Shown here in pieces: positions 18,803-27,038 of a DNA stretch of 64,000 bases. Numbering within the stretch: the first letter of the stretch is position 1; the number at the start of each line of letters is the position of its first letter. Below the pieces are notes generated by a model that saw only the letters and a program-made list of their open reading frames with translations, did no database searches and was not told the origin of the DNA. The position numbers were made by a program, and so were the translations under genes. The DNA is from Alphaproteobacteria bacterium UBA2903 (GTDB lineage: Bacteria > Pseudomonadota > Alphaproteobacteria > CAAGCB01 > CAG-977), in NCBI GenBank assembly GCA_002349565.1, contig DEDN01000035.1, forward strand, positions 1 to 64,000, in the 5' to 3' direction.

Positions 18803-19819
18803 GTGATTCAGAAAAACTGGCAAGACTTGATTAAGCCGAGCAATATCGAAGTCGAACACGCCGAAGGTTCCGCGCACAAAGCGACAATCGTCGTTGAACC
18901 GTTGGAACGCGGTTTCGGGATGACTTTGGGTAACGCTTTGCGCCGCGTCTTGTTGTCTTCACTGCAGGGAGCTGCGGTGACCGCGATTCATATCGACGGC
19001 GTTTTGCATGAATTTTCTTCGATTGAAGGCGTTCGTGAAGACGTTTCCGATATTATTTTGAACATTAAAACGCTGGCTCTGCGCTATGACGGCGAAGGCA
19101 CCCGCCGCATGACTTTGAAAGCGGAAGGTCCGTGCGAAGTCACCGCCGCGATGATTGAAACGGGACATGATGTCGAAATCATGAACCCCGAACTGGTCAT
19201 CTGCACGCTGGACAAAGGCGCGAAGTTGAACATGGAGCTGACGGTCGGTACGGGCAAAGGCTATGTCCCCGCGTCCCAGAACCGCCCCGAAGACTGCCCC
19301 ATCGGATTGATTCCCGTGGATTCCATCTTCAGCCCGATCACCAAAGCTGTTTATCAGGTTGACAACGCCCGCGTGGGTCAGATCACCAACTATGACAAAC
19401 TGTCTTTGACGGTCGAAACGAACGGTACGGTTTCTCCGGAAGACGCGGTCGCTTTGGCGGCGCGCATCTTGCAGGAACAGCTGAAACTGTTCGTCAACTT
19501 CGAAGAACCGGAAGAAGACGTCGAAGCCGAAAAGAAAGACGAACTGCCGTTCAACCGCAATCTGCTGCGCAAAGTCGACGAATTGGAATTGTCGGTGCGT
19601 TCCGCGAATTGCCTGAAAAACGACAATATCGTTTACATCGGCGATTTGGTTCAAAAGACGGAAGCCGAAATGCTGCGTACGCCGAACTTCGGTCGCAAGT
19701 CTTTGAACGAAATCAAAGAAGTTCTTTCTCAGATGGGATTGCATTTGGGTATGGAAGTGGTCGGTTGGCCGCCCGAAAATATCGAATCGCTGTCCAAAGG
19801 TTTGGAAGAACCGTTTTAA
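18803..19819 (+). CDS. rpoA: RNA polymerase alpha subunit
   Basis: 338 residues from GTG 18803, with GCAGGAGA upstream. The in-frame ORF extends upstream to 18680, inside rpsK, but that part lacks family similarity. The N-terminal dimerisation domain contains [20 protein letters not shown] linker rich in Glu (about 235-250) leads to the C-terminal DNA-binding domain ([42 protein letters not shown]). It is full length. Confidence 0.98.
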   Translation: MIQKNWQDLIKPSNIEVEHAEGSAHKATIVVEPLERGFGMTLGNALRRVLLSSLQGAAVTAIHIDGVLHEFSSIEGVREDVSDIILNIKTLALRYDGEGTRRMTLKAEGPCEVTAAMIETGHDVEIMNPELVICTLDKGAKLNMELTVGTGKGYVPASQNRPEDCPIGLIPVDSIFSPITKAVYQVDNARVGQITNYDKLSLTVETNGTVSPEDAVALAARILQEQLKLFVNFEEPEEDVEAEKKDELPFNRNLLRKVDELELSVRSANCLKNDNIVYIGDLVQKTEAEMLRTPNFGRKSLNEIKEVLSQMGLHLGMEVVGWPPENIESLSKGLEEPF

Positions 19820-19826
19820 CCAATTT

Positions 19827-19844
19827 CCTGTTCGGTTGAACAGG
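19827..19844 (+). other. Perfect hairpin between rpoA and rplQ
   Basis: CCTGTTC (19827-19833) and GAACAGG (19838-19844) form a perfect 7-base-pair stem with a GGTT loop, eight bases after the rpoA stop. There is no U-tract, so it is more likely a stability or processing element than a terminator. Confidence 0.5.
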
Positions 19845-19913
19845 GCTGTGACATACGCGATAACTTGAGGTTTGCGATGATTTCAAGCGAGCGGTGTCAG
19901 AGAAGTTTTTATC

Positions 19914-19931
19914 GGTTTCGTGCGCGAAACC
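19914..19931 (+). other. Perfect hairpin just upstream of the rplQ ribosome-binding site
   Basis: GGTTTCG (19914-19920) and CGAAACC (19925-19931) form a 7-base-pair stem with a TGCG loop, ending about four bases before TAGGAGG. It could modulate rplQ translation or mark the end of a 5' region. Confidence 0.5.
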
Positions 19932-19947
19932 ATGATAGGAGGAAATT

Positions 19948-20367
19948 ATGAATCATCGTAATAGTAAGCGTAAGCTGAACAAATCGTTCGCACACCGCCG
20001 TGCCATGTTTGCCAACATGGCGAATGCGTTAATCAAACATGAACAAATCAAAACCACGTTGCCCAAAGCCAAGGAACTGCGCCCTGTCTTTGAAAAGCTG
20101 ATCACGATTGCTAAAGTCGGTGATTTGCACAAACGTCGTCAGTTGATTTCTTTCCTGCGCGATGAAAAAATGGCTGACAAGATGATTGCCACGCTGGCAC
20201 CCCGCTACAAAGACCGCAACGGCGGTTACACCCGCGTTTTGAAAGCGGGTCTGCGTTACGGCGACTGCGCTCCGATGGCGATTATCGAATTGGTCGATCG
20301 CGACGTCAAGGCTAAAGGACAGGACTCCGGTGTTGTCGTTGAAGCCGAAGCGGAAGAAGCGAAATAA
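19948..20367 (+). CDS. rplQ: 50S ribosomal protein L17
   Basis: 139 residues. The N-terminus after [20 protein letters not shown] is the family signature, and [32 protein letters not shown] closes the core. An acidic Glu/Ala tail of about 20 residues follows, common in alphaproteobacteria. It is the last gene of the alpha operon, ahead of a strong terminator. Confidence 0.98.
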   Translation: MNHRNSKRKLNKSFAHRRAMFANMANALIKHEQIKTTLPKAKELRPVFEKLITIAKVGDLHKRRQLISFLRDEKMADKMIATLAPRYKDRNGGYTRVLKAGLRYGDCAPMAIIELVDRDVKAKGQDSGVVVEAEAEEAK

Positions 20368-20391
20368 GACGTTGATTTCTTCAACAAAACG

Positions 20392-20421
20392 AAAAGGCAG
20401 GCTTTTTTAGCCTGCCTTTTT
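20392..20421 (+). terminator. Rho-independent terminator of the alpha ribosomal operon
   Basis: AAAAGGCAGGCT (20392-20403) pairs perfectly with AGCCTGCCTTTT (20409-20420) over a short T loop, ending in TTTTT. It lies 25 bases after the rplQ stop. Confidence 0.93.
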
Positions 20422-20440
20422 GCATAGGGGCGTTTCCCCC

Positions 20441-20469
20441 TTGTTTCGTGCGCTTTATTCTGTTATCTT
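20441..20469 (+). promoter_or_regulatory. Candidate promoter for the structured RNA
   Basis: TTGTTT (20441-20446) and TATCTT (20464-20469) are separated by 17 bases. They sit just downstream of the rplQ terminator, placing a transcription start near 20476. Confidence 0.45.
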
Positions 20470-20475
20470 GATACT

Positions 20476-20680
20476 GCGTTTGTGAACAAGACGGGCGCAG
20501 GGCGTCAGAAACCCTTTTAAACCTAGTCGTACTGCATATCGCGACTTTAAATATTTATACCGATTTCTGCCTTAGGGCGGATGTCGGCTGAATACGGCTA
20601 TCTGCCTAATAGGTCGAGCCGTGCGCATTCATACGGTTTCTGAAAATCCGCCCACCTTTTTTAGGTGGGTTTTGTTTTGG
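20476..20680 (+). ncRNA. Structured RNA of unknown class, or riboswitch-like leader
   Basis: This gene-free 334-base gap holds an RNA-like unit of about 200 bases. GGGCG (20500-20504) and CAGAAACC (20506-20513) pair with GGTTTCTG (20635-20642) and CGCCC (20649-20653), enclosing smaller hairpins such as AGTCG/CGACT (20525-20546). A perfect alternative pairing GGGCGGAT (20575-20582) with ATCCGCCC (20646-20653) overlaps the first bases of the terminator stem CCCACCT/AGGTGGG (20651-20669), which is followed by TTTTGTTTT. The terminator ends about 20 bases before the next start codon. The arrangement suits either a stand-alone small RNA or a leader that chooses between termination and antitermination. 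It does not match SRP, RNase P or tmRNA signatures that I know. Confidence 0.5.
20651..20678 (+). terminator. Rho-independent terminator just before the PEGA-domain gene
   Basis: CCCACCT (20651-20657) and AGGTGGG (20663-20669) form a 7-base-pair stem with a T loop, followed by TTTTGTTTT. Its place between a structured RNA and a ribosome-binding site is typical of a transcriptional attenuator. Confidence 0.85.
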
Positions 20681-20701
20681 AAAACAGGGGGGAAACCGAC
20701 A

Positions 20702-21340
20702 ATGAAGATATTTTTGCTGGTTATCGGGCTGTTGTGTCCGTTCCAAGCGGCGGCTGAAAGTTTGTACCTTGCTTCGAACGTGGCGGCGGATGTTTATGTC
20801 GATGGGAAAAAGGCAGGCAAAACGCCGATGCGGCTGGAATACGGCGGCGAAGAAATCACTTTGAAAAAAGACGGATACAATACCGCTGTTTTGACAAAGC
20901 CGCTTTTAATGAAAGGGCGAAGCGGAGGATGTTGCTACGACGGAGTGGGGGCTTCGTCAAGTGCAGCGTCGGCATATACAATTATTGTGGCGGCGACGGT
21001 TGAAACGGTGGCAGGGGTTATAGGGTACGTTATCGGCGGCGTGGCGGGGATGGTTGTCGGATTGGCGGTGCCGCCCGCTTATGCCGGATATTTCGCCGAC
21101 AATCACAGTTTCATTACATTGTTTCCCGAAAACGCGACACAGCAGGAAACGTTGTACGCGTTAAAACAAATGGAAGTGCGGCATTTTGTTTTGACCGGCT
21201 TTGATCAGCAGTTTCAGCCCGAATACATCAAGGCTTTAAGCATTCAAGCGCAATTGTCCGAAAACACCGTCAAGCGGCTGCTGCGCGAAAACCCGACCCC
21301 CGACGGGGCGGCAAACGCCGTTGCCGCGGCGATGAATTAA
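20702..21340 (+). CDS. Secreted or membrane-anchored PEGA-domain protein
   Basis: 212 residues from ATG 20702, with a GGGGGGAAAC site upstream. A signal peptide (1-18, ending AAAES) is followed by a PEGA-like domain (residues 20-65: VYVDGKKAGKTPMRLEYGGEEITLKKDGY). A glycine-rich hydrophobic stretch (about 95-130) could span or enter the membrane. The C-terminal part is unrecognised. PEGA domains usually bind cell-surface structures. An upstream in-frame GTG at 20621 would translate through the terminator and is unlikely. Confidence 0.7.
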   Translation: MKIFLLVIGLLCPFQAAAESLYLASNVAADVYVDGKKAGKTPMRLEYGGEEITLKKDGYNTAVLTKPLLMKGRSGGCCYDGVGASSSAASAYTIIVAATVETVAGVIGYVIGGVAGMVVGLAVPPAYAGYFADNHSFITLFPENATQQETLYALKQMEVRHFVLTGFDQQFQPEYIKALSIQAQLSENTVKRLLRENPTPDGAANAVAAAMN

Positions 21341-21355
21341 GGGATTAGCCCTAAA

Positions 21356-21392
21356 AAAGAAACCCCCGCGTTTTACACGGGGGTTTCTTTTT
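21356..21392. terminator. Bidirectional Rho-independent terminator
   Basis: AAAGAAACCCCCG (21356-21368) pairs perfectly with CGGGGGTTTCTTT (21378-21390), with A- and T-runs at either side. It lies between the convergent PEGA-domain gene and glgP, so it can serve both. Confidence 0.92.
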
Positions 21393-21402
21393 GTAAAATG
21401 TG

Positions 21403-23868
21403 TTACAGAACGGGTTTGACATCCCAAATGTCTTTGGCGTATTCGGCGATGGTGCGGTCGGACGAGAATTTGCCCGAATGTGCAACGTTCAAAATCGCTT
21501 TTTTGCCCCAAGACGCTTTGTTCAGGAAGTCCTTGCCAACTTGCGCCTGCGTTTCGATGTACGAACCGATGTCCGCTAGCAGCAGGTAATAATCCGCGCC
21601 CATGATATTGTTGAAAATGGGCTGGAAGATTCCCGGTTCGCCGGGGCAGAACATATCCGAATTCAACGCGTCCATAATGCGGCGGATGCGCGTGTCGGAA
21701 TTGTACAGTTCCCACGGATTGTGCGAATGTTCGTCGTGAATCTTCTTGACTTCGGGCGTCGTCAAACCGAACAGATAGAAGTTTTCGGGTCCTACTTCGT
21801 CGCGGATTTCGACGTTCGCGCCATCCAGCGTGCCGACCGTCAAAGCGCCGTTGAGCATGAACTTCATGTTGCCCGTACCCGAAGCTTCGAAGCCCGCGGT
21901 CGAAATCTGTTCCGACACGTCGGCGGCGGGGAACACGCGTTCCGCAATCGACACCTTGTAATCGGGGATGAAGACGACCTTCATCTGGTCCTTGACGCGC
22001 GGGTCGTTGTTGATGACTTTGGACAAGTTGTTGAACAGCTTGATTGTCAGTTTCGCAAAGTCGTACGACGGCGCGGCTTTTCCGCCCAGAATGAACGTGC
22101 GGGGCGAAGACAGAGCCAAGCCGTCCTCGGTAATCTGCAAATAGTTGTAGATGATGTTCAGCGCGTTCAGCAGCTGGCGTTTGTATTCATGAATGCGTTT
22201 GACCTGAACGTCGAACAGCGAATCCGTGTCGACGATGTTGCCCGTCGTGTTCAGAATGATTTTCGCCAGTTTTTCCTTGTTGTCCTTTTTGATGCGGAAG
22301 AACGAACGCACAAAATCGGAATCCGTGGCGTACGGCGCGATTTTGACCAGCTGGTCAAGGTGCGTAATCCATTCGCGTCCGATTTTCGACGAAATCAAGT
22401 CCGCCAATTCGGGGTTCGCGCTCAACAGCCAGCGGCGCGGCGTGATGCCGTTCGTTTTGTTGTTGAAGCGTTCGGGCCACATTTCATAGAAGTCGGGAGC
22501 CAGATTTTTCTTGACCAATTCGGAGTGAATCGCCGCCACGCCGTTAATTGAATGCGAACCGACAATCGCCAAATTGCCCATGCGGACTTTTTTGGTGTCG
22601 CCTTCTTCGATAATGGACATGCGGGACAGCTTGCCGTTGTCGCCGGGGTATTTCGCCGCGACTTTTTTCATCAAGTGATCGTTGATGTCGTAGATAATCG
22701 CCAAGTGACGCGGGCAGACTTTTTCCAACAGCTTGACCGACCAGCGTTCCAACGCTTCGGGCAGCAAGGTGTGGTTGGTGTAGCCCATCGTCTTTTCCGT
22801 GATTTCCCAAGCCGTGTCCCAATCCAAGCCGTGAACGTCCATCAGCAGACGCATCAATTCGGGAATTGCCAAAGTGGGATGCGTGTCGTTCAGCTGAATC
22901 GCCGCTTTTTTCGGGAAATCGCGCAGATCCGTGTTCGTTTCCAGGAAACGGCGCATAATGTCGCTCAAAGCGCAGGAAACAAAGAAGTACTGCTGCAGCA
23001 GGCGCAGTTCCTTGCCCGCTTCGACCGCGTCGGACGGATACAGCACTTTGGAAATCGTTTCGGATTTGATTTTCTTTTCGACCGCTTTGATATAGCCGCC
23101 GTCGTTAAAGGTTTTGATGTCCAGTTCGCTGGACGAACGCGCCGAAAACAGACGCAGATAGTTCACCGTTTTGCCGCCGAATCCGACAATCGGCATATCG
23201 TAGGGAACGCCGACCAATGTTTCGGTGTCGACCCAATGGGCGCGGTGTTCGCCGTTTACGTCCTCATAGACCAAACGACCGTATACGGGAACATGGCAAA
23301 TGCGGTCGGCGCGTTCGATCTGCCACGGCGACGAACGGTCCATCCACGAATCCGCCATTTCTTTTTGATAGCCGTTTTCAAAAACCTGTTTGAACAAACC
23401 GAACTGGTAGTTCAAGCCGTAGCCGTATCCGGGCAGCCCCAAAGTCGCCATCGAATCGATGAAGCACGCCGCCAAACGACCCAAGCCGCCGTTGCCCAGC
23501 GCCGGATCGTATTCGCAGTCGATGACGTCGCGCAGGGGAATCGGATTGTCCAGCTTGACCTGATCCAGCAAATCGTGAATGCCCAGATTGTCCAGATTGT
23601 TCACCAAAGAACGCCCCAGCAGGTATTCAACCGACAGGTAATAAACGCGTTTGGGATTGGCATGGGCGTATCTGTTCGCCGTTTCATACATGCGGTCGAC
23701 GGCGATTTCGCGCACCGCCAAAGCCAAAGCCGTGAACAGGTCTTCCTTGGACGCTTCGCGCACCTGTTTGCACAGGGTGTATTTCATCAGACGTTCGATT
23801 TTTTCAGCAATCATTTCCGCCGTGATTTTCGGCAGAGCGGCTGTTTTGTTTTCAGTTTTTTCGGTCAC
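21403..23868 (-). CDS. glgP: Glycogen/starch/alpha-glucan phosphorylase
   Basis: 821 residues, the usual length. It releases glucose-1-phosphate from alpha-1,4-glucan and belongs to the GT35 family. The N-terminal YYLSVEYLLGRSL and LGNGGLGRLAACF, and the pyridoxal-phosphate site EASGTGNMKFMLNGAL with its Lys, are all present. The start codon is GTG at 23868 in a position matching the family. No other glycogen genes are in the window, so it stands alone, convergent to the PEGA gene. Confidence 0.97.
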   Translation of the reverse strand: MTEKTENKTAALPKITAEMIAEKIERLMKYTLCKQVREASKEDLFTALALAVREIAVDRMYETANRYAHANPKRVYYLSVEYLLGRSLVNNLDNLGIHDLLDQVKLDNPIPLRDVIDCEYDPALGNGGLGRLAACFIDSMATLGLPGYGYGLNYQFGLFKQVFENGYQKEMADSWMDRSSPWQIERADRICHVPVYGRLVYEDVNGEHRAHWVDTETLVGVPYDMPIVGFGGKTVNYLRLFSARSSSELDIKTFNDGGYIKAVEKKIKSETISKVLYPSDAVEAGKELRLLQQYFFVSCALSDIMRRFLETNTDLRDFPKKAAIQLNDTHPTLAIPELMRLLMDVHGLDWDTAWEITEKTMGYTNHTLLPEALERWSVKLLEKVCPRHLAIIYDINDHLMKKVAAKYPGDNGKLSRMSIIEEGDTKKVRMGNLAIVGSHSINGVAAIHSELVKKNLAPDFYEMWPERFNNKTNGITPRRWLLSANPELADLISSKIGREWITHLDQLVKIAPYATDSDFVRSFFRIKKDNKEKLAKIILNTTGNIVDTDSLFDVQVKRIHEYKRQLLNALNIIYNYLQITEDGLALSSPRTFILGGKAAPSYDFAKLTIKLFNNLSKVINNDPRVKDQMKVVFIPDYKVSIAERVFPAADVSEQISTAGFEASGTGNMKFMLNGALTVGTLDGANVEIRDEVGPENFYLFGLTTPEVKKIHDEHSHNPWELYNSDTRIRRIMDALNSDMFCPGEPGIFQPIFNNIMGADYYLLLADIGSYIETQAQVGKDFLNKASWGKKAILNVAHSGKFSSDRTIAEYAKDIWDVKPVL

Positions 23869-24172
23869 TTTCTTTCAGTCCCTTTATTAAATAATGGTGT
23901 AGGGTGAATACCATAAAAAAAGCCCCCGCTTCAAGCAAAAACGAAAAATCCGCCGCTTTGGGGCGAAAAAAATAAATTATTGCAAAATTTAATAAAAAAA
24001 GTTGCTTTTCTGGCTAAAATTGGGTAGTGAATAAGAATGCCTTTGCGTGATTTCGGGGCAAAATGCTCATGCGGGTGAAAAGCGGGATGTTTTGCTTTGA
24101 ATTTCGGCGCAAACGGTGTAAAAAAGAATAGTGTGCTTGCACACGAAAGCGGTTTTGACAAAGAGGTTGTCC
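23869..24172. other. A+T-rich divergent intergenic region
   Basis: These 304 bases separate glgP (minus) from the small gene before nuoA (plus). They contain long A/T runs and a short hairpin GTGTG-CTTG-CACAC (24131-24144) about 30 bases before the plus-strand start. No convincing promoter pair, RNA gene or ORF was recognised. Confidence 0.5.
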
Positions 24173-24514
24173 ATGGTCGAACATCAAACGGGACCGGAAC
24201 AGGAAGGTTTTTACGACATACTGCAAAACGGTGCGGGGGATTTGCTGATTTCCATTCGCGCCCGCGCAGGCGAACCCGATCATCCGCAAATCGTTTATGA
24301 CGGCGGAAAGCACGCTTTGCTGTACAGACAGCAGGGATTTTCGATTACATTGGACTTTATTCATCCCGACGCCCGCGCCCCCTTGGCGCATGCCGAATCC
24401 GTGCTGATCGTCGAATTCGAAGGCGGCGAACTGATGCGCGAATACGAAGTCCCCGTCAGAGTCGTCAAAAAATTGCCCTTGTCGCCCGAAAATCTGCCCG
24501 CTTTGCCGCAATAA
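24173..24514 (+). CDS. Hypothetical protein upstream of nuoA
   Basis: 113 residues from ATG 24173, behind AAAGAGG. There is no signal peptide or membrane helix. The composition is rich in Glu, Asp and Arg with beta-like stretches (DLLISIRARAGEP, ESVLIVEFEGGEL). It is not a family I recognise. It lies 48 bases upstream of nuoA in the same direction and is probably cotranscribed, so it could be an accessory factor of the altered complex. An upstream in-frame start at 24131 lacks a ribosome-binding site. Confidence 0.6.
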   Translation: MVEHQTGPEQEGFYDILQNGAGDLLISIRARAGEPDHPQIVYDGGKHALLYRQQGFSITLDFIHPDARAPLAHAESVLIVEFEGGELMREYEVPVRVVKKLPLSPENLPALPQ

Positions 24515-24562
24515 ATCCGATTGCCGTTGAATAAAGCGCGGGTTTGGTGTAAAGCTTTCCCT

Positions 24563-24928
24563 ATGGAACAGAGCTTGCACGCGTATTGTTGTTTTTTGCT
24601 TCTTTTTTTGACGCTGACGGCGGTTGTCGGCGCGGTTGCCGTGCTGTCGTTTTTATTCGGACGCAAAAAACGCCGCACCGTTGCCGTTGACGGTTATGCG
24701 GGCGGTTTTTACCTGTTGTCGTCCGTGCGCCGCAGGCTCCCGATGCGTTTGATTCTGGCTGTACCGCTGTTTGTGCTGTTGGAGGTCGCCTTTTTGTTTT
24801 TGACGGCGTGGGGAATGAATATCCGTGCCGCGGGATGGGGCGGCTTTGCCGTTGCGGCGGCGTTTGCGCTGCAAGCCGGCATCGGCTTTCGGTTCGCCGT
24901 GAAAAAAGGAGCGTTCGAATGGAAATGA
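24563..24928 (+). CDS. nuoA: NADH-quinone oxidoreductase subunit A (divergent)
   Basis: 121 residues with three hydrophobic helices. Recognition rests on the second helix, LFVLLEVAFLFLTAW (69-83), which matches the NuoA LFVIFDVEALYLFAW pattern, and on first place in the operon. In that helix the usual second acidic residue (Glu81 in E. coli) is replaced by Ala, while the first position is Glu74 instead of Asp. NuoA helps form the quinone cavity and E-channel entrance in the inner membrane. It overlaps nuoB by 10 bases. Confidence 0.85.
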   Translation: MEQSLHAYCCFLLLFLTLTAVVGAVAVLSFLFGRKKRRTVAVDGYAGGFYLLSSVRRRLPMRLILAVPLFVLLEVAFLFLTAWGMNIRAAGWGGFAVAAAFALQAGIGFRFAVKKGAFEWK

Positions 24929-25329
24929 ATTTCTTTGCCGCTTCGCTGGAAAAGCTGTCGGCATGGGCGCAAAAAAACGCAATCGCCGCCATGCCGTTGC
25001 CGCTGGGCTGCTGTTTGGGGGAAAGCGGGGCGGTTCAGGCGGGCATCCCCGTGTGCTACAATCCCCGCCAAGCCGATATATTGGTTGTTGCGGGGGCGGT
25101 TTCTTTTAAAGCCGCGCCCGTCGTGCGCCGCGTTTACGATATGATGCCCGCTCCGAAAGCTGTTGTCAGTGTGGGGAATTGCGCTTTGAACGGCGGACTT
25201 TTTGCCGATTCTTACGCCGTTGTCAGGCTGGCGGACATTGTTCCCGTCGACTGTTTCGTCAAAGGATGTCCCCCGACCGCAGCCGATTTCGCCGCCGCTC
25301 TTGCCGATTTGAAAGGAAAGGGGCGGTAA
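24919..25329 (+). CDS. nuoB: NADH-quinone oxidoreductase subunit B (short)
   Basis: 136 residues, against about 160-180 in most bacteria. The four ligands of 4Fe-4S cluster N2 are all kept: C31-C32 (LGCCLG), C88 (GNCALNGG) and C117 (VKGCPPT). The core PRQADILVVAGAVSFKAAPVVRRVYDMMPAPK also matches. The loop between the CC pair and PRQAD is shortened. NuoB hands electrons to the quinone site. ATG 24919 is chosen because upstream in-frame codons lie inside nuoA. The stop abuts the nuoC ATG. Confidence 0.93.
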   Translation: MEMNFFAASLEKLSAWAQKNAIAAMPLPLGCCLGESGAVQAGIPVCYNPRQADILVVAGAVSFKAAPVVRRVYDMMPAPKAVVSVGNCALNGGLFADSYAVVRLADIVPVDCFVKGCPPTAADFAAALADLKGKGR

Positions 25330-25896
25330 ATGGAAAGTTTGGACGATTTCGGGCAGTATGTTTCTCTGCATTTTGCAAAACAGGACATTGTGGGGCGGGA
25401 AAAGGCTTTCGGCTGCCTGACCTTGACGGTTTTGCGGGCGGCGTTGGTGCGGACGGTGTCCTTTTTGCGCGACGATGCGGCGTGCCGTTTCACGCAGCTG
25501 ACCGACATTACCGCCGTGCATTATCCGAATCGGGCGGAAGAGTTCGTTTTGCTGTACCGCTTGACATCCCCGATGCTGAACAGGCGCATCTGCCTGAAAA
25601 TGCAAACCGCGCGGGATGTGGCGGTGGCGTCTTTGGGCGGAGTGTTTCCCAATGCCGTATGGTACGAACGCGAAATCCGCGAAATGTTCGGCGTATCGTT
25701 TGAAAACCATCCCGATTTGCGCCGACTGCTGATTGACGAATCCGTCGGCGGTTTTCCGCTGCGCAAGGATTTTCCCAAGGCGGGAAAAAACAAGCTGTCG
25801 TACGATGAAAAAACGGAAAGCTTTGTTGTTTCCGAAAAACAGCCCGAACCGCAAAAGAACCTGATAGCTTTGAATCTGGCGGGGGAAAGCGAATGA
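25330..25896 (+). CDS. nuoC: NADH-quinone oxidoreductase subunit C
   Basis: 188 residues. The 30-kDa subunit signature is present (AVWYEREIREMFGVSFENHPDLRRLLIDE, about residues 109-137, then GFPLRKDFP). It is a peripheral-arm scaffold subunit without cofactors. It starts immediately at the end of nuoB and overlaps nuoD by four bases. It is the least altered member of the operon. Confidence 0.95.
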   Translation: MESLDDFGQYVSLHFAKQDIVGREKAFGCLTLTVLRAALVRTVSFLRDDAACRFTQLTDITAVHYPNRAEEFVLLYRLTSPMLNRRICLKMQTARDVAVASLGGVFPNAVWYEREIREMFGVSFENHPDLRRLLIDESVGGFPLRKDFPKAGKNKLSYDEKTESFVVSEKQPEPQKNLIALNLAGESE

Positions 25897-27038
25897 CCGA
25901 TATAGCGGAAACGTCGTTTGTCAATATCGCGCCCGAACCCGCGACGGGAATGGGGATTTGCCGTCTGGTCGCGCAGCTGGACGGGGAAAAAGTCGTGCGG
26001 CTGGATTCGCATATCGGTTTTTCCCACCGCGGAATCGAAAAAATGCTGGAAAGCGTGAATACGGCGCAGGCTTTGGTTTGGTGCGACAAACTGTGCCGAA
26101 CCGTGCCTTTTGCGGGCGGACACGCTTTTGTTCTGGCGGCGGAAAAGCTGGCGGGCGTCAATGTCCCCAAACGCGCCAAGCAAATCCGCACGCTGCTGAG
26201 CGAAATCGTGCGGGTGTCCGCTTTGCTGACCATGACGGGCAATCTGGCGCGGGATACGGGCAACGCCGCCGCGGGAGCCATAGCCGCCCAAGCCGCGGTG
26301 CGGACGACCGCTTTGTGCCGTGCGGTTACGCGCTATCCGTTCGGGACTTACTTTCGTGTCGGCGGGGTGGCGGTTGATTTGGCGGACGGATTTCAAGACA
26401 GGGTTTCCGAATGGATGTCGGAGATGCCCCCTGTTCTGGACGAACTGAAAAGCTTGATCGACAACGGCATATTCCGATCCAGAACAAAAGGAATCGGCTT
26501 CATTGGCGCGGACGCCGCGCTTGCGGCGGGATTGACGGGCGACAATGCGAGGGCGAGCGGCCTCAAACGCGATGTGCGGGCGGACGAACCGTACGACGCT
26601 TATTCCGATGTCGAAGTTACGGTTCCCGTTGCGAACGGCGGCGACTGCTATGCCAGATACGAAATGCGAATCGACGGCATTTACAACGCTTTGAAGCTGA
26701 TTGATCAGCTGTTGCCGCAATTTGCGGCGGGCGAAATCAACGCGTTCAAACGTCCGGAAACAACGACTTTGACGGGGCTGAGCACGCATTTCGAAAACGT
26801 GGTGAAAGGCTTGCTTTTGCCAGAGGGCGACGTTTATGCGGCGGTTGAAACGCCGTTCGGTGAAACGGGCGTGTATTTGCAGGGCGACGGTTCGCCCGTC
26901 CCGTACCGCTGTCACATCCGTTCGGCGGGATTTCCCGCAATGCAGGCGTTGGCGAAAATCGCGGTCGGTGCGGATCTGCTTGACATTCGACCGATTGTGT
27001 CGTCGCTGGGCGTTTTGATGACGGAGGTTGACCGATGA
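25893..27038 (+). CDS. nuoD: NADH-quinone oxidoreductase subunit D lacking quinone-site residues
   Basis: 381 residues and clearly NuoD by HIGFSHRGIEKM (40-51), GGHAFVLAAEKLAGV (75-89), NGGDCYARYEMR and the C-terminal YRCHIRSAGF. The N-terminal GPQHPAAHG motif, whose second His is the quinone ligand in other complex I enzymes, reads APEPATGMG here (13-21): both His are gone. The partner Tyr of the DRLDY motif is Arg69 (DKLCR, 65-69). The head-group site therefore looks unable to act in the known way. C64 and C68 lie at this place. The reading frame is open and overlaps both neighbours by four bases, so it is expressed, not decaying by frameshift. Confidence 0.93.
   Translation: MTDIAETSFVNIAPEPATGMGICRLVAQLDGEKVVRLDSHIGFSHRGIEKMLESVNTAQALVWCDKLCRTVPFAGGHAFVLAAEKLAGVNVPKRAKQIRTLLSEIVRVSALLTMTGNLARDTGNAAAGAIAAQAAVRTTALCRAVTRYPFGTYFRVGGVAVDLADGFQDRVSEWMSEMPPVLDELKSLIDNGIFRSRTKGIGFIGADAALAAGLTGDNARASGLKRDVRADEPYDAYSDVEVTVPVANGGDCYARYEMRIDGIYNALKLIDQLLPQFAAGEINAFKRPETTTLTGLSTHFENVVKGLLLPEGDVYAAVETPFGETGVYLQGDGSPVPYRCHIRSAGFPAMQALAKIAVGADLLDIRPIVSSLGVLMTEVDR

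Noticed and set aside
20422..20700. SRP RNA, RNase P RNA or tmRNA in the gap after rplQ
   Set aside because: No GGAA-tetraloop SRP core, no GAGGAAAGTCC RNase P block, and no tmRNA acceptor or tag-peptide pattern.
24515..24562. Possible nuoE/nuoF upstream of nuoA
   Set aside because: The 48-base gap and the 113-residue upstream gene contain no flavoprotein or 2Fe-2S motifs. nuoE/F are not in the window.
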